A stretch of DNA of 9,117 nucleotides, taken from an uncultured Collinsella sp. (GTDB taxonomy: Bacteria > Actinomycetota > Coriobacteriia > Coriobacteriales > Coriobacteriaceae). The notes beneath the pieces are model-generated. The model saw only the letters and a program-made list of their open reading frames with translations, had not been told where the DNA came from and searched no databases. Made by a program: the position numbers and the translations under genes. Location: the NCBI GenBank assembly GCA_959599615.1, contig CAUGKA010000066.1, positions 1 to 9,117 on the forward strand. The letters run 5' to 3'. This document shows positions 1-7,182 of the stretch, piece after piece. The stretch's first letter is position 1; each line of letters starts with the position of its first letter.

Positions 1-1
1 A

Positions 2-3000
2 GGTATTCGTTCGACAATCGTTCCCAATGGCACGACAGGGCTCGATGATTCCATAACCATAACGGGTACAATCGATTTGGCCGGCTACAGCTATTATCCC
101 ACTCAGCCGAGCGGAGAGGTGACGGTTGAGAATGCGACCATTACCTTCTGTTACTCCAAGATCAAGGCCGAGCAGAATGGCAACAAGCTAAATTCCGATG
201 CTACCCAGCACGAGAACATGCACTGCGGTCTTTTTCGAACGGTGGCAAACGGCGATCTCACAGTAAAAAACGTCACTTTGCGTGGTACTGTTGGGCCCGT
301 TATTAATGACGGAAAGAGCTCTGAAGACACTGATGGAGCAAGCGGAAGCTCTTCGGGCGCGCTCGTGTGCCGCTACGTGTATGGGTCCAGCGACGGCAAT
401 GGCACCAAGATTAGAAAGATCTCAATTGATGGTCTTACGCTCAACAATCTGATTGTCGACGGCGCCAACAGCGCCACGGATGCTAACGCCTATATGCCTC
501 TGCTCATCAACGAGATGCAGAAGTACGTGAGCCTGAACGCGAAGAATATCAAGACTACTGGGTACACGAGTGACACCAAGGCGGCTACGTCGCTGTTCGG
601 AAAGCTTGGTGTAGGCAGTGAGGCCGATCAGGTGACGGCAAAGTTTGAGCAAATCAGCTTGCCCAGCCAAAAGAACAAAACGATCTTCACCCATGCGAGC
701 CTGCTGGAGAGTTTTGGCTACGGAAGCACGAGCACGGGCTCTGCGGACTACACCTTTACTAAGGCCGATGCCGATGCCGATGCAGGCAAGGTGACATACG
801 GATCTGAGATTGATGGGAGTACGGAGTACCCGGGCAAGCAGCTTTGGTATTACGACGAAGCGACGTATGGTGCCGTGAGCGGCTATGTGACGGTTGATGG
901 TAAGAAGGACGGTGACGTCAGGCCTTGGTTTGGTGGCTATCTTCCTTATGTTTATAAGGGAAAGGCCACCGAGAGCGGCGTCCAATATCATGAAATTAAA
1001 GTCAACCAGCGCATTCCAAAGCTGGTAGAGGGATGCGGCACATATGGCGATCCGTATGCCGTTAAGGACGCGACTGAGATGAACGCCATCGCCAACTACA
1101 TCAACAACCAAACTGCGCTCGACGGTTGGGAGGTCACCATTGCCGTCAACCAGAGTACGCTCTGTACTCGCCGCAGCGACAATAAAACCGACAATGAGGT
1201 TACGTACGTCTATAAGCAGGCGAAAGACACTGGGAAGAAGTGGGAAAAGAAGACCGGCGACACCACTGATCCTTCGGCCACACTTTCCGACGAGATGATG
1301 CACCGCTATATCCAAAGCGCGTACTACAGTATTGAACCTACCGGGGGTAATACGATCACCCTCGACGGCGCATCGTTTGGCGGTTTTGGCAACAAAGCCA
1401 ACCCGTTCCGTGGCGTCATCGTTGGCAACCCTAAAGGTGATAAAAAGGCAACCATCAAGATAGAGAATAACGAGGGTTCGCTTCGCGGCCTTATTCCCTA
1501 TAGTTACGGCAGCGTGGTGCGCGATCTGAATATTCGCTATGTGAACGCGTCGGCGACTATTACTTATTCTGCCAAGGATGCCGACGGTGTTCCGACGTCG
1601 TTCTTCGGTGGCGTTATCGGCTGCATCCTTGGCGGCGATAACATTATCGACGGTGTGGCCGTGAATGGGACAACGCCCGATAACTCCACAACCGGCTTTA
1701 CGGTTGCTGGTGGCGGAACTAAGCCACATCTTGTTCCCATCGGCGGTTACGTTGGTGCCATTGCGGGCGGCGGTGTGATCTTCCGCAATATGTCAGGGAC
1801 GTCTTGGCGCGCTGGAACCAGCGACAAGTCTCAGGGTCTTGGAACGGGCAACTTCCGGCAGTACGACAATCCCTACGTTGGTCGTGTGATTGATGGCTAT
1901 GCCTTTAGCGAGGGCTGCAAAGTCGAAAACGGTAACGCTAACTACAAGATCAACGAGCTCACAAACAAGGGAGCTGCCTGCGTCACTACCACGGGCACCG
2001 ACAACAAGTATATCGGCACTGATGCCGAGGCACCCGTGACCACGGTGGAAAACGCCCAGGGCCTTTTGGTGCTCTCGGCCATCATTAGCTCGGGTGCGGG
2101 TGCTGGAGCGGCACATACTGACTACGCTAATTATGGCGTGTTCCGCGGCTCCAAGGCGTACTGGGGCAGCGATAAGCAGGACCCGGCGATAAACGGCTAC
2201 CTGTTTGGCAACAAGGAATATGGTAAGGTGCGAAATGCCAGCTACGACTGCGTGGGCAAGCCTGCGAGCGCTTCCGGCGATTTCGAAACCGCCAAAAACG
2301 ATGACCAGAAGGCCCCGGGCAAACAGGGGTGGCACGGCCCGCTCAACCATGATGACGATGTAAATTCGCCCTACCTGGTGGCGTCCTACGCTGCCGACTA
2401 CCAAACGGGCTACGTGTGCGCGTCGAAATCGATCGGCATGAGCCTGGAGTTCAAGGAAAATGCCACCTATGATATGACTGGCTACGGCACGGGATACGTG
2501 GGTCTCAGCGGCCGTTACTATTCCAATGCTTGCAGCTCGAACGAGGCGTCCACCGATCGCGACCGCATCACGCCGCACGTGGCAACGATCGACGGCAACG
2601 GGGCCACCATCACGGTGGGCACCAAAGATGCCACTTACGGCGTCGTCGAATATGCCGATGACGACTATAAGGTCTCGGGCGTGGGCGGCCTATTCAGCAC
2701 CGTGATGTTCACCTCAACCAATGTGGGGCAGAGCGTCACCGCGAATGACGGCGCTCAGGTCAAAGACCTCACCTTTAGTAACTGCAACGTATCGCTCACG
2801 TACAAAGACGCCAACGGTAGCATTGCCTCGGGACCGGCATCGAACGACCTCATCGGCACCGGCCTTTTGGCGGGCGCAACGGCCAACTACGACGGCAACA
2901 CGCGTGGCGTCTACCGCAACGTACAGATGAAGAACTGCACCGTGTTGGGCGCAAAGAGCGTAGGAGGGCTTCTTGGCAGCTCGGGCCGTACCAGCCGAAG

Positions 3001-6000
3001 GACGGATAACGACGTGACCTATATGGTCAATTTCGGCTCCGGCACGCAGGCGCCCGCGAATCTCTGTGACTGCTCATACACTGGCCTTAGCGTCACGGGC
3101 GAGAAGTACGTTGGCGGCTATGTGGGTGCGATCGCCTCGCCGTGCGGCGTGTGGACAACCGCGGCCACAGGGGTATACGAGAAGACTATTGGCAAAAACT
3201 CGACTATAACCGCCACGGGAACAACACCCTACGTGGGCGGCGTGTTCGGTTATACCTCCAGTAACGTATCGGTGAACACCAAAAATGGCATCACGGAAGC
3301 CGTCGCATCGAGCACGGCAGTCATCTCTGGGGTAAATGTACTCGCCACCGGGTCGAACACCGATAAGTACATGGGCGCCGGCGGTGTGGTCGGAAGCGCC
3401 TATAGAGGCGTTATTTCTATAAGCAACGTGCGCATTGATGCCGGAGGCGATGCCAAGAGCGCCATCATCGGCGATGCCACCGGAACGAACAATAGCATCC
3501 GTAATGCGGGCGGCTTGATTGGCGAGGTCACGAGCAGTGGCAGTCCCAACACGTACTGGTTTGAGGGCTGTAGCGTCGAGAATATCAACATTGCCGGCAC
3601 CGACCAATGCTCGGGCGGACTTATCGGCTACTACTTCAGCAATGTGAACATAGCCTGCAACAATATCGCGATTGAGAGCGCCACGATCAAGGGCAGGTGG
3701 AGCGGCGGTCTACTTGGCGCGATTAACAGCGGTGCCGACGTCATCAACGTCACCAACACAAAGGTATCTAACACAACGTTTGGCGGAACCTCCAACGGCG
3801 GCATTGCGGGCGACGGACGCGGCCAGTTCCATCTGGTAAACGTGCTCATGGACAGCAATACCTACAAATTGGGCTCTAAGCAGGGCGTGCTCTTAGGCGA
3901 GGTTGACACAAACGGCTATAGCCTCTCCGCAGCGGGCGTGAACGTAAAGCTCGGCAACGGCAAGACCACGCGTGATCTGCCGCCGATGGTTTACACGACC
4001 AATACGGCCGCCGTAAACAGGAAGACCTACATCGCGTTCGGCGACTATAAGGACACGCTGCGCGCGCCCGACGAGGGCACCACGCTCTACGGTGCGGACG
4101 ATACCGCTACCACGGCGGCAAGCCCGTACGTGACCACGAGCCCCGTGAGCACGCTGGCGGTGCGTGCCTCCGACAACGACACCACCGACCGCTACCTGTT
4201 TGGCGACGGCGCCGCCATCGACACCGCGGCGACCATCCAGAGCGAGGCGGCTGCTGGCGTTGATGGCCGCTACACCTACACCAATATCGGCGGCATTAAT
4301 GACAACGGCGCCTATCAAAATACCTCGAGCTACGATGCCTCATCCGTGGCGAGTAAGTTCAATTCGAATAATGATACAAGCAGCAACCAGGCCACAACAG
4401 ATTTCCCCGTTTTGGTGATCTCTGGCAACGACAACACGACGGTCAAGAGCTATCTAAACATCGTCACGAACGGCGGCTTCTCCGACGCTTGCAGATTGAA
4501 TAACGAGAATGGCACCAATCCGCACGTGACGGCCAAAGCAGAGGTTTTCCAACTCAAGGATGGTGTGTTCGTTAAGGACGATGGCGCGTCGAACAATCCC
4601 ACGCTTCGCGTGGTGAACAACGGCAAGAACAACATGTCGTTTAGCCCAAGCTCCGATTGGGATAACGGCAAGGGTCGCTTTACGCTCCTGACCGTCACCT
4701 TTACCGAGGCGGGTCAGAGCTACAACGTTCAGGTGCCGATCATCGTTAAGCGCAAGCTCGAGATCGATTTCACTGCAACGTATGATTACGGCACTAAATT
4801 TAAAGAAAGCGACTACGCTAACCTTGGAAAAGATGCACACGTGCTTACGAGCTTTGGCGAGCCGATGACGGGTCTGCTTACCTGGACATACAATTCTGCC
4901 AATGGGAAGGAAGTCGACTTTGGCTGGGACAGCTATATGGCTGCTGGCGGCTCGATGAAGGGGCTCGGTAAGAGCATCCTCTTCAATGGTGCCGACGGAA
5001 GGTTGCCCCAGGGCACCCAGCTTACGCTCATCGATGCGAACGTTGACGGCCGGGCCGGTGGCAGAGAGTATCACTATACGGTGGGCGAAGGCGGAGCAAC
5101 GAGCGTTTCCCTGAGCGGAAACGACGGCTTTAAGGATTCTGCGGGCAATCCATATCAGGAGCGATGGCTGAGCGAGATTTTGGATGTGTCGGCCACACAG
5201 GATGGCGCCGGCACATGGACCGTGTGTGATAACGTGGCAGAGGCGACCGCTAAAGCGAAACTCGATGGCAAGTGGACGCTGTTTAAGGTTGCGGGTGCTG
5301 ACGTTCCCAGCAACAGTCGCTATACGCTAAAGGTACCTAAGGAGAAGGATGCCGGCAGAGAGAAGCGTGCATCGGAGAGCGTCTACCTAGTTGTCAACGT
5401 GCCCAAGTCGGGCGACGGCGTGACGCAAGCTAGTATCAACGGTTTTACGGCTTCGTCTATTGACTCGAATTCTTCGGGTGCCCGCATATCTTGGAATCTG
5501 CATCACGTCTTGCGCACCGGTGGCGACGATAATCAAAACGGTACGGCATCGACATACAGCATCTTGTCCAATTACGGGCAGGAAGTTAACGACGGGGAGT
5601 CGGAGGCGCGCACTCCGGTTTCGAAGTCGACGGACGGCGCCGCCTACGTTCTTTCTCTTGACGTTACCGACAAAATTACGTTTAACCCAAGTCAGAACTA
5701 TGCTGACTCGGACTCGTTGTTCTATCAGCTCGATACGTCACTGTGCAAGTATGGCGCCAACAATACCCTGACGGGGGTGAGTAGTTTCCCGAGCGGAACC
5801 TCGGCGATTGCTAAATTCTATGTTGCCATCGACAATCAGAACTATAAGTGGGATGGCGAAGATTGGGCGACGTGTGATTCTTCGACGTCTGCGTTCACGC
5901 AGACCGTGACGGATACGGGCGATGACTCGCTGAAGCTCAAGCTCGATTGTGACCTCGCCGGAATCCGCAAGCGTGCAACGGGCGGATCCTTTACCGTGCG

Positions 6001-6727
6001 TACGGTAGTGGAAGAGATTCGCCTTACGCCGGACGGCTGCAACAAGGTTATCTCCCTGTCCAAGCAGTCTGGCGAGGACGCCTGTACCAAGATGTCCTAT
6101 ACCGCCAAGCTTTCAACGCGTAAGGAAGGCCTTAATACCTCGAGCCTGACGCAGACGAAGCGCGGTAACGTCGGGTACTATCGCATGGACACGGGTGATA
6201 CGACCATTACGCTTTCTGCGCCAGATAAGTCGCAGCTTGGTATTAACGTGGACGACCTACGTCCGATCGCGAATGGCACGATAGGCCTGGGTGCCACGTA
6301 TGAACTGGGTGGACTCAGCAACGCCGCCGAGGCAATTGCGAACGCAGGCTCTGTTGTGTTTACGCTCGCGCTTCAGCGCCGCGGAACCGACGGCACGTAT
6401 GAGAGCGTAACGGATGATATCTCCAACTACGTAACAGTGACGGAGAGTAAGCTTGCCGCGGTCGCTCCCTCCGGTAGCACGATCACCTTCACTGACTCGA
6501 AGGAGAACGGCAAGTTCAAAACGAAGAACGGTAATACGACGTTTAGCCTGCCCTTTACCGTTAAGGTCAACACGCAGGTTGAACAGCGTGAGCAGTTCTA
6601 CGCGAACTATCGCTTGGTGATGACAGCGAGCCTGGTTAAGGGTGACGTGGCGAGCGCAAAGCCTCAATCGCCCGACTATGTGACCTATACGCTCACGAGG
6701 GTGAACCTCAACGGCATCGACCACTAG
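2..6727 (+). CDS. Giant GLUG/beta-helix surface or secreted protein, 5'-truncated by the window
   Basis: The reading frame is open from base 2 to the TAG at 6725-6727 (2241 residues visible). A TTG at 77 could be taken as a start but has no reason to be one, so the N-terminus and any signal peptide lie upstream. Composition is rich in G, S, T, N, D and Y, as in extracellular beta-helix proteins. At visible residues 344-370 (CGTYGDPYAVKDATEMNAIA) and near 788 (NSPYLVASYAAD) are segments like the caps that often precede GLUG repeats. GLUG-like motifs (hydrophobic-GG-hydrophobic-hydrophobic-G) follow at about 534, 580 and 894, then densely from 987 to 1270. From about residue 1467 the protein becomes beta-sandwich-like, including VPIIVKRKLEIDFTATYDYG at 1578 and GTQLTLID at 1671; similar segments occur in large Firmicutes surface proteins, from memory. 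There is no LPXTG, hydrophobic tail or SLH repeat at the C-terminus (...TRVNLNGIDH). The likely role is adhesion or host/glycan interaction; the ligand is unknown. The terminator at 6750-6785 ends the unit. Confidence 0.85.
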   Translation, partial: GIRSTIVPNGTTGLDDSITITGTIDLAGYSYYPTQPSGEVTVENATITFCYSKIKAEQNGNKLNSDATQHENMHCGLFRTVANGDLTVKNVTLRGTVGPVINDGKSSEDTDGASGSSSGALVCRYVYGSSDGNGTKIRKISIDGLTLNNLIVDGANSATDANAYMPLLINEMQKYVSLNAKNIKTTGYTSDTKAATSLFGKLGVGSEADQVTAKFEQISLPSQKNKTIFTHASLLESFGYGSTSTGSADYTFTKADADADAGKVTYGSEIDGSTEYPGKQLWYYDEATYGAVSGYVTVDGKKDGDVRPWFGGYLPYVYKGKATESGVQYHEIKVNQRIPKLVEGCGTYGDPYAVKDATEMNAIANYINNQTALDGWEVTIAVNQSTLCTRRSDNKTDNEVTYVYKQAKDTGKKWEKKTGDTTDPSATLSDEMMHRYIQSAYYSIEPTGGNTITLDGASFGGFGNKANPFRGVIVGNPKGDKKATIKIENNEGSLRGLIPYSYGSVVRDLNIRYVNASATITYSAKDADGVPTSFFGGVIGCILGGDNIIDGVAVNGTTPDNSTTGFTVAGGGTKPHLVPIGGYVGAIAGGGVIFRNMSGTSWRAGTSDKSQGLGTGNFRQYDNPYVGRVIDGYAFSEGCKVENGNANYKINELTNKGAACVTTTGTDNKYIGTDAEAPVTTVENAQGLLVLSAIISSGAGAGAAHTDYANYGVFRGSKAYWGSDKQDPAINGYLFGNKEYGKVRNASYDCVGKPASASGDFETAKNDDQKAPGKQGWHGPLNHDDDVNSPYLVASYAADYQTGYVCASKSIGMSLEFKENATYDMTGYGTGYVGLSGRYYSNACSSNEASTDRDRITPHVATIDGNGATITVGTKDATYGVVEYADDDYKVSGVGGLFSTVMFTSTNVGQSVTANDGAQVKDLTFSNCNVSLTYKDANGSIASGPASNDLIGTGLLAGATANYDGNTRGVYRNVQMKNCTVLGAKSVGGLLGSSGRTSRRTDNDVTYMVNFGSGTQAPANLCDCSYTGLSVTGEKYVGGYVGAIASPCGVWTTAATGVYEKTIGKNSTITATGTTPYVGGVFGYTSSNVSVNTKNGITEAVASSTAVISGVNVLATGSNTDKYMGAGGVVGSAYRGVISISNVRIDAGGDAKSAIIGDATGTNNSIRNAGGLIGEVTSSGSPNTYWFEGCSVENINIAGTDQCSGGLIGYYFSNVNIACNNIAIESATIKGRWSGGLLGAINSGADVINVTNTKVSNTTFGGTSNGGIAGDGRGQFHLVNVLMDSNTYKLGSKQGVLLGEVDTNGYSLSAAGVNVKLGNGKTTRDLPPMVYTTNTAAVNRKTYIAFGDYKDTLRAPDEGTTLYGADDTATTAASPYVTTSPVSTLAVRASDNDTTDRYLFGDGAAIDTAATIQSEAAAGVDGRYTYTNIGGINDNGAYQNTSSYDASSVASKFNSNNDTSSNQATTDFPVLVISGNDNTTVKSYLNIVTNGGFSDACRLNNENGTNPHVTAKAEVFQLKDGVFVKDDGASNNPTLRVVNNGKNNMSFSPSSDWDNGKGRFTLLTVTFTEAGQSYNVQVPIIVKRKLEIDFTATYDYGTKFKESDYANLGKDAHVLTSFGEPMTGLLTWTYNSANGKEVDFGWDSYMAAGGSMKGLGKSILFNGADGRLPQGTQLTLIDANVDGRAGGREYHYTVGEGGATSVSLSGNDGFKDSAGNPYQERWLSEILDVSATQDGAGTWTVCDNVAEATAKAKLDGKWTLFKVAGADVPSNSRYTLKVPKEKDAGREKRASESVYLVVNVPKSGDGVTQASINGFTASSIDSNSSGARISWNLHHVLRTGGDDNQNGTASTYSILSNYGQEVNDGESEARTPVSKSTDGAAYVLSLDVTDKITFNPSQNYADSDSLFYQLDTSLCKYGANNTLTGVSSFPSGTSAIAKFYVAIDNQNYKWDGEDWATCDSSTSAFTQTVTDTGDDSLKLKLDCDLAGIRKRATGGSFTVRTVVEEIRLTPDGCNKVISLSKQSGEDACTKMSYTAKLSTRKEGLNTSSLTQTKRGNVGYYRMDTGDTTITLSAPDKSQLGINVDDLRPIANGTIGLGATYELGGLSNAAEAIANAGSVVFTLALQRRGTDGTYESVTDDISNYVTVTESKLAAVAPSGSTITFTDSKENGKFKTKNGNTTFSLPFTVKVNTQVEQREQFYANYRLVMTASLVKGDVASAKPQSPDYVTYTLTRVNLNGIDH
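764..781 (+). repeat. Three tandem GCCGAT hexamers (Ala-Asp repeat)
   Basis: The codons GCC GAT are repeated three times in frame, giving ADADAD, followed by A-G. A six-base unit can expand or contract without breaking the frame, so copy number may differ among strains. It lies within the giant surface protein between two aromatic-rich strands. Confidence 0.7.
2960..3811 (+). repeat. Dense GLUG-like motif block inside the giant protein
   Basis: Eight motifs of the form x-G-G-h-h-G lie in frame: VGGLLG (2960), VGGYVG (3110), VGGVFG (3233), AGGVVG (3380 is its first G codon), AGGLIG (3506), SGGLIG (3611), SGGLLG (3701) and NGGIAG (3794). Spacing between motifs is roughly 50, 41, 49, 42, 35, 30 and 31 residues. 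Intervening segments carry short beta-strand-like patterns such as NVRI, NIAIESATI and VNVTNTKV. This fits successive coils of a right-handed beta-helix. Less regular relatives occur upstream at about 1604 (FGGVIG), 1742 (GGYVGAIAGG) and 2684 (GGLF). The motif calls are direct reading; the fold is inferred from the known GLUG-type pattern. Confidence 0.7.
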
Positions 6728-6730
6728 TTC

Positions 6731-6748
6731 CGAAGCCAACTGGCTTCG
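6731..6748 (+). other. Short hairpin directly after the giant gene
   Basis: CGAAGCCA (6731-6738) and TGGCTTCG (6741-6748) are perfect reverse complements separated by two bases. The hairpin starts four bases after the stop codon and immediately precedes the main terminator stem. It may be a 3'-end stabilising or pausing hairpin, but it has no U-tract of its own. Confidence 0.55.
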
Positions 6749-6749
6749 C

Positions 6750-6785
6750 AAAGGGGGCGGCAACCACCCGGTTGCCGCCCCCTTT
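6750..6785 (+). terminator. Strong hairpin terminator of the giant surface-protein gene
   Basis: A perfect 16-bp stem (6750-6765 with 6770-6785) closes a 4-base ACCC loop. The stem is very GC-rich, with GGGGGCGGCAACC on the left arm. It is framed by an A-run on the left and TTTCT on the right, so the T-tract is short but usable. It lies 23 bases after the TAG of the surface-protein gene. Symmetry would let it act weakly in the other direction as well. Confidence 0.85.
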
Positions 6786-6815
6786 CTAGTCTGCGCGATC
6801 CCAGTCTTGGACTCC

Positions 6816-7022
6816 GCTGGACAGTTAGTTCAGATACGTATAATTCCAGACCGGAGCAGGCGCATCCGGCGCTCGTTTTGGGGAAGAAAGGGGCTCAAAA
6901 CTAGGGTTCGGTAGCTATCTGGGCTCGATTTGCGTGCAATGGGTCGCCAAAGAACCCTCTCCGGGGACCATAGCGCAGCTTTATCAGCATAGAAAAATAC
7001 GTATCTGAACTAACTGTCCAGC
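6816..7022. mobile_element. MITE-like 207-bp element with perfect 26-bp terminal inverted repeats
   Basis: The left arm (6816-6841) begins GCTGGACAGTTAGTTCAGAT, and the right arm (6997-7022) is its exact reverse complement over 26 bases. The inner end of both arms is ATACGTAT or its complement. The interior has no credible coding region but is self-complementary: CCGGAG (6851-6856) pairs with CTCCGG (6959-6964), and AGGGTTC (6903-6909) pairs with GAACCCT (6952-6958). Length, long perfect ends and lack of a gene fit a miniature inverted-repeat element or a conserved structured intergenic repeat. I see no convincing target-site duplication; the outermost GC on each side is itself palindromic, so a 2-bp duplication cannot be separated from the arm. 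The parent transposase, if any, is not in the window. Confidence 0.55.
6818..6844 (+). promoter_or_regulatory. Candidate promoter overlapping the left inverted-repeat arm
   Basis: TGGACA (6818-6823, five of six matches to the sigma-70-type -35) is followed after 15 bases by a consensus TATAAT (6839-6844). The spacer is short of the usual 16-18. The -10 straddles the inner end of the left arm, so only the left arm gives a promoter; the right arm lacks TATAAT on its inner side. Transcription would run rightward through the element toward the AlbA_2 gene, giving a leader of about 330 bases. Confidence 0.35.
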
Positions 7023-7057
7023 CGCCGTTGGAGAAAGGTGTTTTAGCTCTCCCGACC

Positions 7058-7176
7058 CCTCCACCAACTTTCCAACTTCCCACTTAACTTAACACTTAAG
7101 GTGGAAAGCTGGGTAGAAAGCTGGAAAGTTAGGTGGAAAGCTGGTAAGTTAGGTGGAAAGTTGGAAAGTTGGGAGG
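7058..7176 (+). repeat. Upstream 20-bp repeat array, inverted around CTTAAG
   Basis: Right of the CTTAAG at 7095-7100 run tandem units with consensus GTGGAAAGYTGGAAAGTTAG. One is partial (7101-7112) and three are complete (7113-7132, 7133-7152, 7153-7172). Left of it the same unit appears in opposite orientation. The outer arms, 7064-7090 and 7146-7172, are complementary over 27 bases with one G-U pair and one C-A mismatch (as RNA). The 45-base stretch 7068-7112 recurs downstream of the gene at 8688-8732 with 42 identities and the same orientation. The array abuts the Shine-Dalgarno sequence of the AlbA_2 gene. It could be an operator, an RNA regulatory hairpin or a cassette end. Confidence 0.8.
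7171..7176 (+). promoter_or_regulatory. Shine-Dalgarno GGGAGG that fixes the start of the AlbA_2 gene, inside a potential hairpin
   Basis: GGGAGG ends six bases before the ATG at 7183, which decides that start over the in-frame GTG at 7153, a codon lying within a repeat unit and lacking its own ribosome site. The first GG belongs to the last 20-bp repeat. GAGG (7173-7176) can also pair with CCTC (7058-7061), extending the 7064-7090/7146-7172 stem after a two-base bulge. The whole site could therefore be hidden in an RNA hairpin if transcription starts upstream of 7058. Confidence 0.7.
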
Positions 7177-7182
7177 TTCGGC

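Noticed and set aside
77..79. TTG as the start codon of the giant protein
   Set aside because: The frame is open upstream to the window edge, there is no Shine-Dalgarno sequence and no signal peptide follows, so this is an internal codon.
422..1729. Long open frame on the minus strand (435 codons) opposite the surface-protein gene
   Set aside because: It lies wholly antisense to a clearly coding frame, its translation shows no recognisable domain, and it arises from the codon bias of the plus-strand gene. The same applies to the minus-strand frames at 1793-2578, 3074-3607, 3893-4318, 4454-5074 and 6257-6763.
6901..7083. Minus-strand 60-codon frame crossing the right inverted-repeat arm and the repeat array
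   Set aside because: Its start falls within a 20-bp repeat unit and its body within the MITE-like element; composition is not protein-like and no independent support is visible.
7153..7155. GTG at 7153 as the start of the AlbA_2 protein
   Set aside because: It is part of the third 20-bp repeat unit and would add ten repeat-encoded residues, whereas the ATG at 7183 has GGGAGG at ideal spacing.
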